This document shows positions 37,860 through 46,068 of a DNA stretch of 64,000 nucleotides, in pieces. Position numbers and translations under genes: made by a program. The DNA is taken from contig JAICTZ010000035.1 of assembly GCA_025936115.1 (NCBI GenBank), positions 1-64,000 of the forward strand, given 5' to 3'. Source of the DNA: Polyangiaceae bacterium (GTDB lineage: Bacteria > Myxococcota_A > Polyangia > Polyangiales > Polyangiaceae). The notes under the pieces are model-generated. The model worked only from the letters and a program-made list of their open reading frames with translations, did no database searches and was not told the origin of the DNA. Within the stretch, counting starts at the first letter, position 1. Every line of letters begins with the position of its first letter.

Positions 37860-38414
37860 TCAAAACACGAGCTCGTACAAAAGAGGGATCGAAAGCTCGA
37901 CGCCGAGTGACTCGAAGCGTAGCCGGTCGTTCGCACCCGCGACGATCGGCCGCCAGGCGTTCGAGCGCGCGAAGTGCTCAACCCGGACGCGCTTGGACGC
38001 AATGAGGACGTACTCGTTCAAGCTCACGAGCTCCGTGTACGCGGCGAATTTCTCGCCGCGATCGATGCGCTCCGTCGAGTCAGAGAGCACTTCGAAGATA
38101 GCGCTCGGGTTCACGAGAACGTCTTCCTCGGCGTCGTGAAAGCTCGGCGGCCCGCAGACGACGCTCGCGTCGGGGTAGTAGACTCGCGACGAGGGGGTGC
38201 GAACCTTCATGTCCGAGGGCAGGGTCACGCACGCGCCGCCCGTGAGGGCATTACCGAGCAGGCGCACCAGATTCGCAACGATGCGGTTGTGCGCGTAGCT
38301 CGCGCCGGCCATCGCATAAACCTGTCCGTCGACGAACTCATGCTTGTCGCTCGAGCGCCGCTCGAACGCGAGAAAGTCGGCTAAGCTCAACGGCAGATCC
38401 GGCGCGGAAATCAT
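37860..38414 (-). CDS. Uma2 family (DUF820) putative endonuclease
   Basis: A 184-residue protein of the Uma2 family, a PD-(D/E)xK nuclease-like fold widespread in cyanobacteria, Myxococcota and Planctomycetes. Visible features: the N-terminal SLADFLAFERRSSDKHEFVDG, the central YYPDASVV with the acidic residue of the PD motif, and IFEVLSDSTERIDRGEKFAAY with the catalytic Glu and Lys. The family's biological role is unproved. The ATG at 38414 matches the family start; a further 21 in-frame codons exist upstream. An 11-bp inverted repeat stands just upstream. Confidence 0.87.
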   Translation of the reverse strand: MISAPDLPLSLADFLAFERRSSDKHEFVDGQVYAMAGASYAHNRIVANLVRLLGNALTGGACVTLPSDMKVRTPSSRVYYPDASVVCGPPSFHDAEEDVLVNPSAIFEVLSDSTERIDRGEKFAAYTELVSLNEYVLIASKRVRVEHFARSNAWRPIVAGANDRLRFESLGVELSIPLLYELVF

Positions 38415-38425
38415 TGGTTTCGAAC

Positions 38426-38466
38426 GCCGCCAGCTGGCGCTCTCCGCTGAGGATACAGCTGGCGGC
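38426..38466. promoter_or_regulatory. perfect 11-bp inverted repeat upstream of the Uma2 gene
   Basis: GCCGCCAGCTG (38426-38436) and CAGCTGGCGGC (38456-38466) are exact reverse complements separated by 19 bases. The element lies 12 bp before the Uma2 ATG and 44 bp past the stop of the small membrane-peptide gene, both on the minus strand. It could terminate the peptide transcript, act as an operator for the nuclease, or fold in the Uma2 leader. Confidence 0.6.
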
Positions 38467-38509
38467 AACCTGCGCAACGCTCGAGCGCCGGCCGACGCTC
38501 ATCGTCCGC

Positions 38510-38638
38510 TCAGCGGCCGAGCATCTTGAGCACGACGAAAATCAAGACGGCGCCGCCGATGCCGCCGCCGAACAGCAGATAGAGCAACGACCAACCGGCC
38601 GCGAGCACGGGAACGGTAGCGAGTGAAAGCATGAGCAT
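38510..38638 (-). CDS. 42-residue small membrane protein
   Basis: A short reading frame encoding a 42-residue, almost wholly hydrophobic peptide. It opens MLMLSLATVPVLAAG, continues with WSLLYLLFGGGIGG, a second hydrophobic stretch, and ends VVLKMLGR. A GGAGA ribosome-binding site precedes the ATG at 38638 by 6 bases; a second Met two codons later is an alternative start. Two short membrane helices around a Gly-rich turn are likely. Its function is unknown; it lies between the CPBP protease gene (divergent) and the Uma2 gene (same strand). Confidence 0.65.
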   Translation of the reverse strand: MLMLSLATVPVLAAGWSLLYLLFGGGIGGAVLIFVVLKMLGR

Positions 38639-38708
38639 GTGATTCTCCAAGGCCGACGCGGGTTCTGGCCCGCGCGTTGCTTGGACCCAAAAGCAAGGAG
38701 CTTGCCAA

Positions 38709-39407
38709 GTGCACGCTGAATGCGAGTTGGACGCGCGACGCCCGGCGCCCGTGCCTGCTTGGCACCCACTCTTACTCGTCGGATTGATGCTCGCCGTCAG
38801 CGTGACCGGGCTCTTTTTGCGCGAACAAGGCCCAATGCCCGTCCTCGCCCGTAGCTCGAGGATCTCGCAGACGTATGTGCCGATGCTGGTCGTCAGCTGG
38901 GGCCTTTTTCTCTACGTGTGTCGTGTTGGCCGATCGCGCTCCGCGTTTCGGGACCTCTTGGGCGCGGGCGACTGCTCGGCGCGAGCCGCGTTGTGGAATG
39001 CTTTTTTGGGGTTGGCGGTCGGCGCCGCGCTCGTCCTCGGCGAGCTCGGCTGGCAACTCGCTGCAGGCGACGCGCGAAATGCCCACGTCGCCGCGCTGCT
39101 GCCGGTGACGGCCGTGGAACGCGCCGTGTGGTGCGCGGTCGCGCTGAGCACCGCGTTGTCGGAAGAAGTCGTGTATCGCGGCTACCTCGCGCGCGAGCTC
39201 GCTCGTCTGTCGGGACGGCCGGCCGTGGGCCTCGTCGGGCAAGCCGTGCTCTTCGCGCTCGCGCACGGCGAGCAGGGCAGCGCCGCGATGCTGCGCTTCT
39301 TCGTCTACGCCGTCGGGCTCGCGCTCGTCGCGACGGCACGGCGCAGTCTCGTCCCCGGCATCATCGGCCACGCGAGCGTCAATCTGCTCGCGGGTCTCGT
39401 GCGCTGA
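38709..39407 (+). CDS. CPBP family intramembrane metalloprotease
   Basis: A 232-residue membrane protein with about six hydrophobic segments and the three conserved motifs of the CAAX-protease/bacteriocin-processing family: SEEVVYRGYL (Glu-Glu-x3-Arg), FALAHG with the second metal ligand, and GHASVNLLAG. The first motif sits near residue 150. Family members cleave membrane-embedded or prenylated peptides; the substrate here is unknown. It is divergent from the 42-residue peptide gene. A 21-bp-period direct repeat straddles its stop codon. Confidence 0.85.
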   Translation: MHAECELDARRPAPVPAWHPLLLVGLMLAVSVTGLFLREQGPMPVLARSSRISQTYVPMLVVSWGLFLYVCRVGRSRSAFRDLLGAGDCSARAALWNAFLGLAVGAALVLGELGWQLAAGDARNAHVAALLPVTAVERAVWCAVALSTALSEEVVYRGYLARELARLSGRPAVGLVGQAVLFALAHGEQGSAAMLRFFVYAVGLALVATARRSLVPGIIGHASVNLLAGLVR

Positions 39408-39423
39408 CTCGCGGGTCTCGTGC
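39387..39423. repeat. perfect 16-bp direct repeat of 21-bp period across the CPBP stop
   Basis: CTCGCGGGTCTCGTGC occurs at 39387-39402 and again at 39408-39423. The first copy encodes the end of the protease and the stop codon (39405-39407) lies between the copies. This is the cleanest of three such repeats in the window. Confidence 0.85.
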
Positions 39424-39450
39424 AGCGACGCGGGCGTGCGAGTGCGTTTG

Positions 39451-40500
39451 CTATTCGTTCGGCACGCGTCCCGTGCTCTCGCGCACGACGAGCGACACCG
39501 GGAACTGATGCACGCTGCCGCCGACCGACTTGCGCTCGAGCGCGCGCCGCACGAGCTGACACGCCGTTTCGCCGATCTTGCTCATTTCCTGGCGCACGGT
39601 CGTGAGTCCTGGCCAGACGAGACTCGCCGATGGGATGTCGTCGAAGCCGACGACCGACACTTCGTCCGGGATGCGGACGCCTTGCGATTGCACCGTGCGC
39701 ATGAAGCCGAGCGCCATGGCGTCGTTGCCGAACACGACCGCCGTGGGGGCGCGGGCGCGCGCGAGCTTGAGCCAACGGCGCGCGTATTCGACGCCGGAAT
39801 CGACGTGGTAACGCAAGAACACGATGCTCGACTCCGGGATCTTCACGCCGTGTTCGGCGAGCGCTTGGCTCAAACCGTCGAGGCGGTGCCGACTGTCGAT
39901 CGACTCGCGGAAGGTCGTGGCGTTGACGCGAGCCTGCCCGCCCACGAACGCGATGCGGCGGTGGCCGAGATCGAACAGGTACTGGCCGACGGCGCGACCG
40001 GCGCCGACGTTGTCGCTGCGCAGGATGTCTACGCCCGTGAAGTCGTCGTCCGGCGAGATCAGCGCGGTGGCGATGCCGGCGCGCCGCGCCGAGTCGATCA
40101 GCGAGCGCTCGAATTTACCGCAGCGAGCGAAGACGAGGCCGTCGACCCGCCGCTCGCGCACCCAGGACGTGACGGTCGTCGCGTCGTAGTGCTCGCGAAT
40201 CACGAGGCTGCCGACGAGCAGCGAGATGTGCTTACTCGTGAGCTCGGCTTCGATACCGGCGAGGATCTGCGCGATCCATTGGCCCTGCGTGTCCTCGATC
40301 ACGAACCCGACGCAGCCGGCGCGACCGAGCGAGAAGTTTCGCGCCGTCGTCCACGGCGTGTACGCGAGCTTCTGGATCACCTTGGTGACGCGCGCTCGCA
40401 CCTCGGGGCTCGCGTAGCCACCGTTGATCACGCGTGAGACCGTGCTCTTCGACACGCGCGCGTGTCGCGCCACTTCTGCGATATCGGCTCTGCTCTTCAT
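39451..40500 (-). CDS. LacI family transcriptional regulator
   Basis: A 349-residue repressor-type regulator. The N-terminal helix-turn-helix (DIAEVARHARVSKSTVSRVI) and hinge helix (VIQKLAYTP) occupy residues ~5-50. The periplasmic-binding-protein-like ligand domain follows, with FVIEDTQGQWIAQILAGIE, GHRRIAFVGG, a conserved FGNDAMALGFMRTVQSQG and VGFDDIPSA. It normally responds to a sugar or nucleoside. Its ATG abuts the stop of the TlpA-like gene (40501), making it the last gene of a thiol-redox operon, an unusual place for a LacI regulator. No sugar-uptake genes are nearby. Confidence 0.92.
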   Translation of the reverse strand: MKSRADIAEVARHARVSKSTVSRVINGGYASPEVRARVTKVIQKLAYTPWTTARNFSLGRAGCVGFVIEDTQGQWIAQILAGIEAELTSKHISLLVGSLVIREHYDATTVTSWVRERRVDGLVFARCGKFERSLIDSARRAGIATALISPDDDFTGVDILRSDNVGAGRAVGQYLFDLGHRRIAFVGGQARVNATTFRESIDSRHRLDGLSQALAEHGVKIPESSIVFLRYHVDSGVEYARRWLKLARARAPTAVVFGNDAMALGFMRTVQSQGVRIPDEVSVVGFDDIPSASLVWPGLTTVRQEMSKIGETACQLVRRALERKSVGGSVHQFPVSLVVRESTGRVPNE

Positions 40501-41175
40501 CTATTCTGCTTTGCCGACGAGCGCGGACAGCGCATCGAAATCGGCGTCCTCGACGGCGCCGCGCACGCGGCAGCGCACCTTACCCTTGGCGTCGACCAGG
40601 AGATGCTGCGGCAAATCCGGGTCCGGATCGACCCCCGCCGCCGCGAGCCAGTCCACGCGCTCCTTGCCCTCGTGCAGCCAATACGTCGCACGCAAGCCGC
40701 TCTCCGGTTGCGCGCCGAGGAAAGCCGCGAGCTGCCGTTCGTCGTCGTCGAGCGAGACGAACATGACGTGGAACTTCTTCCCCTGGCCGCGGAGACGCGA
40801 CTGCCACGCGAGCAAGCGCGGGATCTCCTCGCGACAGGGCACGCACCACGCGGCCCAGAAGTTTACCCACGTGAATCCCTGATAGCTCGGCTCGGCCGGC
40901 GGCTCCGTGGCGCCGTCCGCCGCGCGGCGCCCGATCGGCTTTTTGGGCACGGCGCGCCCCTCGGCATCGAGATGCCCGCCGCAGAGCGGAGCGCGGCGTG
41001 CTTTCGGCGCGGGCGCTGACGAGGGCGCGGGCGCGCTCACCGGCGTCGTCACGGCTTGCGTCGCCGGGCCTTGAATCGCTTGGCTGCGTTCGGCCGTCAC
41101 GGGCGCCTCGTGCGACTTGCCCTCGTCGCAGGCGAACGAGAGCAGCGCGACCGGTAAGCACGACCAGAGTTTCAT
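40501..41175 (-). CDS. TlpA-like thioredoxin-fold lipoprotein
   Basis: A 224-residue protein with a lipoprotein-type N-terminus (LPVALLSFAC, lipobox Cys16), an Ala/Pro linker, and a TlpA/ResA-type thioredoxin domain: FTWVNFWAAWCVPCREEIPR with the CVPC redox site at residues 111-114, then FHVMFVSLDDDERQLAAFLG. A second Cys pair (CDEG, LCGGH) lies near the N-terminus. It probably reduces disulfides of extracytoplasmic proteins. The ATG at 41175 overlaps the stop of the OmpA-like gene by 4 bp; the open frame extends upstream but has no signal there. A part of the VKOR-DsbA operon. Confidence 0.87.
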   Translation of the reverse strand: MKLWSCLPVALLSFACDEGKSHEAPVTAERSQAIQGPATQAVTTPVSAPAPSSAPAPKARRAPLCGGHLDAEGRAVPKKPIGRRAADGATEPPAEPSYQGFTWVNFWAAWCVPCREEIPRLLAWQSRLRGQGKKFHVMFVSLDDDERQLAAFLGAQPESGLRATYWLHEGKERVDWLAAAGVDPDPDLPQHLLVDAKGKVRCRVRGAVEDADFDALSALVGKAE

Positions 41176-41918
41176 AGCCGACAATCCACCCACGAGACGA
41201 ACGCGCTCCGGTTGATGGCTTCCTCGTCGCATTTTTCGTTCGCTCGAGACGTGGGCCAACCGCAGTAGTCCTTGGAGAGCTGCGCGAACTCGTTGCCGAG
41301 CCAGAGCAGGCCGACCTTCTTGTCGATTTCGGGGTCGTTCGCGACGCTCGTCAAGTAGTACATGACCGAGTTGGCGCGTCGGTGGGACAAAGCCCGATTC
41401 TTTGCCTGGTTGCCGCTCTTGGAGGCGCGGGCCACGACGAAGAAGTAGCGCGCGCCCTTGCGCTGAAACCACTTGTCTTCGAGCATCTTCTTCGCGCCTT
41501 CGTCGAGATCCTGCATGCCCTCGTCGAATAGGATCACGGCCCCGCGCTCCTTGAGCGGCGTGAAAAGCTCGTTGAAATCGGCGTCGCTGATGGAGGCGAA
41601 CGTCTTCACGTCGGCGGGCTTGCAGCCACGCCGCGTCTCGTCTTGAGCGAGGCCGCAGGAGTGGAGCACGCGCTCGAGCACCTCTTTGAAGCGCGGCGTG
41701 CAGTAAGCCACCTCCGCTTGATCGGCGATGGCGACCTTCGGCTTTTCCCCCGGGTGCTCGAGGCGACTTTCAGCCGAGCTCACCCACACGCGCACGCTGA
41801 TGGTCGCGAGCGCGAGCAGCAGCACGACGCCCGTCGCGCCGAGCCAGCCCGCGAGCGTAGAGAGCCCGGCGCCGCCCGCGGGCGCAGGCGGCGTGGGCTC
41901 TGCGCCGGCCGACGTCAC
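41172..41918 (-). CDS. membrane-anchored OmpA/MotB-like protein
   Basis: A 248-residue protein with an N-terminal anchor (LGATGVVLLLALATISVRVWV, about residues 27-47) and an extracytoplasmic domain. That domain resembles OmpA-C: ILFDEGMQDLDEGAKKMLED, YFFVVARASKSG, NRALSHRRANSVMYYL and the closing INRSAFVSWVDCRL. It carries about six Cys, consistent with disulfides made by the neighbouring redox proteins. OmpA-C domains bind peptidoglycan. It overlaps its neighbours by 4 bp on both sides. The assignment is moderately sure because the segment between strands is longer than usual. Confidence 0.65.
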   Translation of the reverse strand: MTSAGAEPTPPAPAGGAGLSTLAGWLGATGVVLLLALATISVRVWVSSAESRLEHPGEKPKVAIADQAEVAYCTPRFKEVLERVLHSCGLAQDETRRGCKPADVKTFASISDADFNELFTPLKERGAVILFDEGMQDLDEGAKKMLEDKWFQRKGARYFFVVARASKSGNQAKNRALSHRRANSVMYYLTSVANDPEIDKKVGLLWLGNEFAQLSKDYCGWPTSRANEKCDEEAINRSAFVSWVDCRL

Positions 41919-43111
41919 TTCAGCACCTCGGGCGCGAGCTCCGAGAGCATGAAGCGCAGGCCCATGTCCGTGTCTTCGTCGCAGACCCGCTTGCTGCCGA
42001 GGTACATCTGCGGCGTCGACACGGGGATGCCGTTGTCGGACGCGAAATGCAGGTGCTGATTCAAGAGCACGTCGGTCTTGCGATCATCCACGCACTTCAA
42101 GAGCTCCTCGCCCCAGCGCTGCTTGATCGCGGCGCGCAGCACGTTCGCGCCGGCCTTACCGGCGCGCGTCAGATACACCTGCTCGTCGTACGCCCACTCG
42201 AGCACCTGCCGCACGCGATCACCGCCGCAAAGCACGGCTTTGGAGACGATGCAGGCACCGGGGTGCAGCGGCTCGTCGAGCATCCAATTGCACTCGCTAT
42301 CGAGTGGAAACAGCACCAAATCGATGTCGAAGCGCTCGAACACGCCCTCGTCGACGAGCCGCTCGTGAAACGCGCGACAGGTCGGACACAGCGGATCCTC
42401 GAACAGGAGCACCGGCTGGATCGCGCGGCTGCCGTGGATCTTGAGCGGCGTGCCCACGCTCATCTTCGGTTGTTTGAGCGAGCCGCACTTGTTCAAGTAC
42501 GGTCGTTCGTCCGGCACGCTCGCGGCGTACACCACGGCCGGCACGAGCGTGGTCAAGCCGAGCGCGGCGAGCCACGCGACCGGAAACAGGAACCCGAGCC
42601 GCGGCCGCGCCTCGCCCTTGAGCGTGAAGAGCCCGCTCACGGCGCCGATCGCGAGCAGCAAGGACGAGATGTAGATGCCGACGCACGTCTTGCACAAGTG
42701 CCCGAGCTTCGTGACGCTGATCGTGAACATCACGAGCGATACGAGCAGCGGCGTGATGCCCACGCCCGCAAAGAAGAAGAGCGCGATTTTCGGGGCACGC
42801 TCGCGCGCGAGCAAGAGGTACACGGCGAAGCCGCCGAGAAACGCGAACGCGCCGAGCGCGAACAGCGAAATCGGGACACCGCCCCACATCGACTCTCGAA
42901 ACAACGCCGAGTACGGGCTGTACATCGCGGCCCGGCACGCCTCGGCCTCGCCGGTCGGCGGCGCGCCTGGAATGAAGCTACAGTGTACGTCGTGGAGCCC
43001 GCGGTCGAGATGCTCGGCGTAGTCCATCGTCGAGTACGACGCGAACAGAAGCCCGAGCAGCGAACCTACCAGCGCGAGAGCAGCGGGAAATCGTGAGCTC
43101 GAACCGGGCAT
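41915..43111 (-). CDS. vitamin K epoxide reductase-DsbA-like fusion
   Basis: A 398-residue membrane oxidoreductase. The N-terminal half is a VKOR four-helix core: an extracytoplasmic loop with Cys (DVHCSFIPG, AEACRAAMY) and the active-site helix KLGHLCKTCVGIYISSLLLA (CKTC). The C-terminal half is a DsbA/thioredoxin fold with FEDPLCPTCRAFHERLVDEG (CPTC) and TPQMYLGSKRVCDED. VKOR regenerates oxidised DsbA using quinone; the fusion joins both steps. It is first in an operon with an OmpA-like protein, a TlpA-like lipoprotein and a LacI regulator, overlapping the next gene by 4 bp. Confidence 0.9.
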   Translation of the reverse strand: MPGSSSRFPAALALVGSLLGLLFASYSTMDYAEHLDRGLHDVHCSFIPGAPPTGEAEACRAAMYSPYSALFRESMWGGVPISLFALGAFAFLGGFAVYLLLARERAPKIALFFFAGVGITPLLVSLVMFTISVTKLGHLCKTCVGIYISSLLLAIGAVSGLFTLKGEARPRLGFLFPVAWLAALGLTTLVPAVVYAASVPDERPYLNKCGSLKQPKMSVGTPLKIHGSRAIQPVLLFEDPLCPTCRAFHERLVDEGVFERFDIDLVLFPLDSECNWMLDEPLHPGACIVSKAVLCGGDRVRQVLEWAYDEQVYLTRAGKAGANVLRAAIKQRWGEELLKCVDDRKTDVLLNQHLHFASDNGIPVSTPQMYLGSKRVCDEDTDMGLRFMLSELAPEVLK

Positions 43112-43190
43112 TCGCCGCAGAGCTTTCCAACCGGCTGCACCGAGGTCAAGCGTGAAACCGCTCCCGTACGTGAAGCCGCGGCGGGCAGGC

Positions 43191-44309
43191 CTACTTCAGA
43201 CCGTAGGCGTAGAGCGCGCAGACGAGCTCGGGGCTCGCGCGGCCCGTGGAATCGGTCACGACGAGGCGCAGCTGATATTCGCCTTCACTCGTGACCTGGA
43301 GCACGGTCGTGCGGCTGCCCGTCGCGAGCAACTGCGACGAGGCACCGTCGATCGGCGTCGCGAGCAGCGTCCAGTGGTAGTCGAGGCTCTGGTTCTGCCC
43401 GCAAAGCGTATCGGCGTCGGTCGAAGGCACGGCGTCCAACATGATCTGATCGCCTCCCTCGAGATCGGTCGGGATCAAGGGGACCGAGCAGTCCATGACC
43501 GAGCCTGGCGCGACTTTCCACGCCGCAGCGACGGGCGCCGCCGAGCCGCAATCTGGCTCGTCGCCAGCGCCATCTGGGCCGCTCGTATTCGCTGCGGCCA
43601 CGTCGACGCTGACGCTCGCGGTGCCGGCGCGACCCGTGGGGTCCGTGACGACGAGATCGAGCGCGTAAGTGCCCGCGGTGTCGGCGACGAACGAGGGGTG
43701 CTCGACGTGCGTGTCGTTCAACGCGCTGTGGCTGCCGGGCGGCAGGTCCGTGAAGGACCACGTGTAGGCGAAGCTTGCGGCATGCGCGTCACACGTGCCC
43801 TCCGTGTCGGCGTCGGTCACGCTCGCGCCGAGCGTCACCGTGTCACCGCTCGCGGGCGTCGCTGGCGCCGAGCTGAGCAAACCGACGACCGGCGCGTTCG
43901 CGCCGCAGCTGCCGGCTTCGATGCGAAGCTCCGCGGGCTTGCCGGCGTGCCCCGTCGAGTCGACGGCGAGGACGCGCGCGACGTAGGTGCCCGCGGCATC
44001 GACCACGAAGCTCGGCGCATCGACGGTGGTCGCGTTCAAGCTCGCGTGACTGCCGGCGGGAACGCTCGTGAGCAGCCAGGAGTAGGTGAGGTCCGAGCTG
44101 CGCGCGACGCATTCGCCGCTCGCGGGAGCGTTCGCGGTTTTGGCGCCGAGCGTCACCACCTCTCCCACGCGCGGGGCCATGTCGGAGCTCGTCGGCACGA
44201 CGGCTGGGACGGACTCTCGGCATCCCGGCGTTTCAGGCGCGGAGTACGACTCGGCACAGCCACCCGTGGCCGCGAGCAGTGCGAGCGTGAGTGACAGGGA
44301 CAGACGCAT
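43191..44309 (-). CDS. lipoprotein with PKD-like repeats
   Basis: A 372-residue predicted lipoprotein: signal LSLTLALLAATGGC with the lipobox Cys near residue 18, then three tandem PKD/Ig-like domains. Each contains a form of YTWSF or YSWLL, followed by an aromatic/Val-rich strand of the type AGTYVARVLAVDSTGHAG, AGTYALDLVVTDPTGRAG or EGEYQLRLVVTDSTGRAS, the classic PKD signature. Extracellular adhesion or enzyme-scaffold roles are typical. The ATG at 44309 is preferred: further upstream in-frame codons lack signal-peptide character. It is divergent from the second sigma module. Confidence 0.83.
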   Translation of the reverse strand: MRLSLSLTLALLAATGGCAESYSAPETPGCRESVPAVVPTSSDMAPRVGEVVTLGAKTANAPASGECVARSSDLTYSWLLTSVPAGSHASLNATTVDAPSFVVDAAGTYVARVLAVDSTGHAGKPAELRIEAGSCGANAPVVGLLSSAPATPASGDTVTLGASVTDADTEGTCDAHAASFAYTWSFTDLPPGSHSALNDTHVEHPSFVADTAGTYALDLVVTDPTGRAGTASVSVDVAAANTSGPDGAGDEPDCGSAAPVAAAWKVAPGSVMDCSVPLIPTDLEGGDQIMLDAVPSTDADTLCGQNQSLDYHWTLLATPIDGASSQLLATGSRTTVLQVTSEGEYQLRLVVTDSTGRASPELVCALYAYGLK

Positions 44310-44400
44310 CGGCTCTCCCCCCGCTACGGCACGGCCTTTGCCCGAATTTAGAGCGGCACGGACCCGCGAGGGCAGCGGCAATCTCTTACAATGGCGCCCT

Positions 44401-45441
44401 GTGCCACGACGCCTCGCTTCGCTCCGTCTGACCCGCGCGCTGGGCACTCTGCTCGCCGGGCTGGCGTGGACGCGCTGCGCTGCAGCCGTTGAGGGCGCCT
44501 CCGCCCCGACTGAACGCGTGCGCCTGGTGTACGCGCGCGGCGTCGACTGTCCGACTCCGTCGGCGCTCGAGCGCGAGCTCGACACGCGCCTGGGCGCCGG
44601 CTGGCAAGCGTCGCCCGACGAGCTCGCGCGCACGATTACAGTCAGCGAAGAGCTCACGCGCGAAGACCACGCCGTGCGCATCGAGTACAGCGACGGCTCG
44701 GGACGTCCGATGGCGCGCCAAGTCAACGCGCGGACGTGCGAGGAAGCTGCGTCGATGACGGCCGTGGTCGTCGCCATCGCGATCGACGCGCTCGCGCACG
44801 AGCGGGAGATAGCCCAATCGGCGCCGGTGCCGCACGCATCCGAGCGCACTTCGGACGGACCTCTGCGTCCGGCCGTCCCGCTGCCGTCCGAACCCACTCC
44901 CCAGCCGCCCTCCCGGCGGCGCGTTCACGAGGCGGGAGGGCGCGTCGGCATCAGCTCGGGGTTCGGCACACGCGCGGCGTGGGGTGCCGGCGTCGAATGG
45001 GGACTCGTCGGACGAAGCGGCTTCGCCGTGCGTGCGTCACTCGAAGCCCGCACGACGGGCAACGCCCCGGCCGCCGATGGGCGCGCCCGTTTCAGCGCCT
45101 TCACCGCGCGGGGCGAGGCGTGCCTTACCGCCCTGCGCCTGGCCGTCTGGTTCAGCCTGCCCCTGTGCGCGGGGCTCGAAGCCGGTGCGCTCTCGGCCGA
45201 GGGGCTGCTCTCACCGCCCACGGTGACCGGGACGGGGTCGAGCGTCGTGCCGTGGATAGCCGGCTTGTTGACGCCTCGCCTGCGGCTCGGGACGACCCAT
45301 GCGTTCGTCGAGCTCGTCCCGGAGCTCCGCGTGCCCTTCACGCGCCACACGTTCACGTTCGAAGCGCCCGAACGCGTGGTTTTCTCGATTCCCCCGCTGG
45401 CTGTTGGTGTCAGCCTGGCGGCCGGCGTGCGATTTAACTGA
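44401..45441 (+). CDS. exported barrel-like protein of a sigma module (module 2)
   Basis: A 346-residue exported protein, start GTG 44401, with a signal (LTRALGTLLAGLAWTRCAAA), an N-terminal domain with Cys (YARGVDCPTPSALERELDT and NARTCEEAASM), a Pro-rich linker, and a beta-rich C-terminal half. That half includes FSAFTARGEACLTAL, LPLCAGLEAGALSAEG and the ending PPLAVGVSLAAGVRFN. Domain order, Cys pairs and ending parallel the protein at 25627-26676. It is followed after 39 bp by an ECF sigma gene. The frame is open back to 44086, but that would overlap the divergent PKD lipoprotein gene. Confidence 0.68.
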   Translation: MPRRLASLRLTRALGTLLAGLAWTRCAAAVEGASAPTERVRLVYARGVDCPTPSALERELDTRLGAGWQASPDELARTITVSEELTREDHAVRIEYSDGSGRPMARQVNARTCEEAASMTAVVVAIAIDALAHEREIAQSAPVPHASERTSDGPLRPAVPLPSEPTPQPPSRRRVHEAGGRVGISSGFGTRAAWGAGVEWGLVGRSGFAVRASLEARTTGNAPAADGRARFSAFTARGEACLTALRLAVWFSLPLCAGLEAGALSAEGLLSPPTVTGTGSSVVPWIAGLLTPRLRLGTTHAFVELVPELRVPFTRHTFTFEAPERVVFSIPPLAVGVSLAAGVRFN

Positions 45442-45480
45442 TCGGAGCGGAGGGCGCCGGGGATCAGCCTTCAAAGCCCG

Positions 45481-46068
45481 GTGCGATCGAGTGCTCTCGT
45501 CCAACCCTCGCCGCTCGTCGCTGCCGACCCGAGTACGCCGGTGAGTAGCGACCGCGCCGCCGATTTCGCGCGCGCCCACGTCGAGTTTGCTTGGCGCGTC
45601 GCGCGGCGGCTCGGGCTTGCGCCGGCCGATGCCGAGGACGTGGCGCAACGGGCCATGTTCGTCGCAGCGCGCCGGATCGAGACGGTGGCGGCGGGCAGCG
45701 AGCGCGCCTTCGTCTTTCGCACCGTCGCAAACCTCGTCAGCAAGGTCTACCGCGCGCGCCGCCGCAAACCCGAGGAACCCGAAGAAGCGGCAGGCGAGCT
45801 CGTCGATCTCGAGCACGACCCGGAAATGCTCCTCGAGCAGCGACGCGCGCGCGACGCGCTCGACGCGATCCTGCAGGGGCTCTCGTCGGATTTGCGCGCC
45901 GCGTTCGTGCTCTTCGAAATCGAGGGCCTGAGCCAACCCGAAATTGCGAGCGCCCTCGGGATCCCGACCGGGACGGTGGCATCGCGCTTACGGCGCGCGC
46001 GGGAGGAGTTTCTGCGGATTGCCGCGCGGCGGGGCCTCGCCGCCCCTTCTACGAAGAGGCTACGATGA
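45481..46068 (+). CDS. ECF RNA polymerase sigma factor (module 2)
   Basis: A 195-residue ECF sigma factor starting at GTG 45481; GTG at 45541 is an alternative that removes 20 residues of non-conserved sequence. Region 2 is visible as DAEDVAQRAMFVAARRIETV and the helix RAFVFRTVANLVSKVYRARR. Region 4 reads LSSDLRAAFVLFEIEGLSQP followed by the helix-turn-helix IPTGTVASRLRRAREEFL. It overlaps the membrane/TPR gene by 4 bp and follows the barrel gene, the same order as in module 1. Confidence 0.9.
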   Translation: MRSSALVQPSPLVAADPSTPVSSDRAADFARAHVEFAWRVARRLGLAPADAEDVAQRAMFVAARRIETVAAGSERAFVFRTVANLVSKVYRARRRKPEEPEEAAGELVDLEHDPEMLLEQRRARDALDAILQGLSSDLRAAFVLFEIEGLSQPEIASALGIPTGTVASRLRRAREEFLRIAARRGLAAPSTKRLR

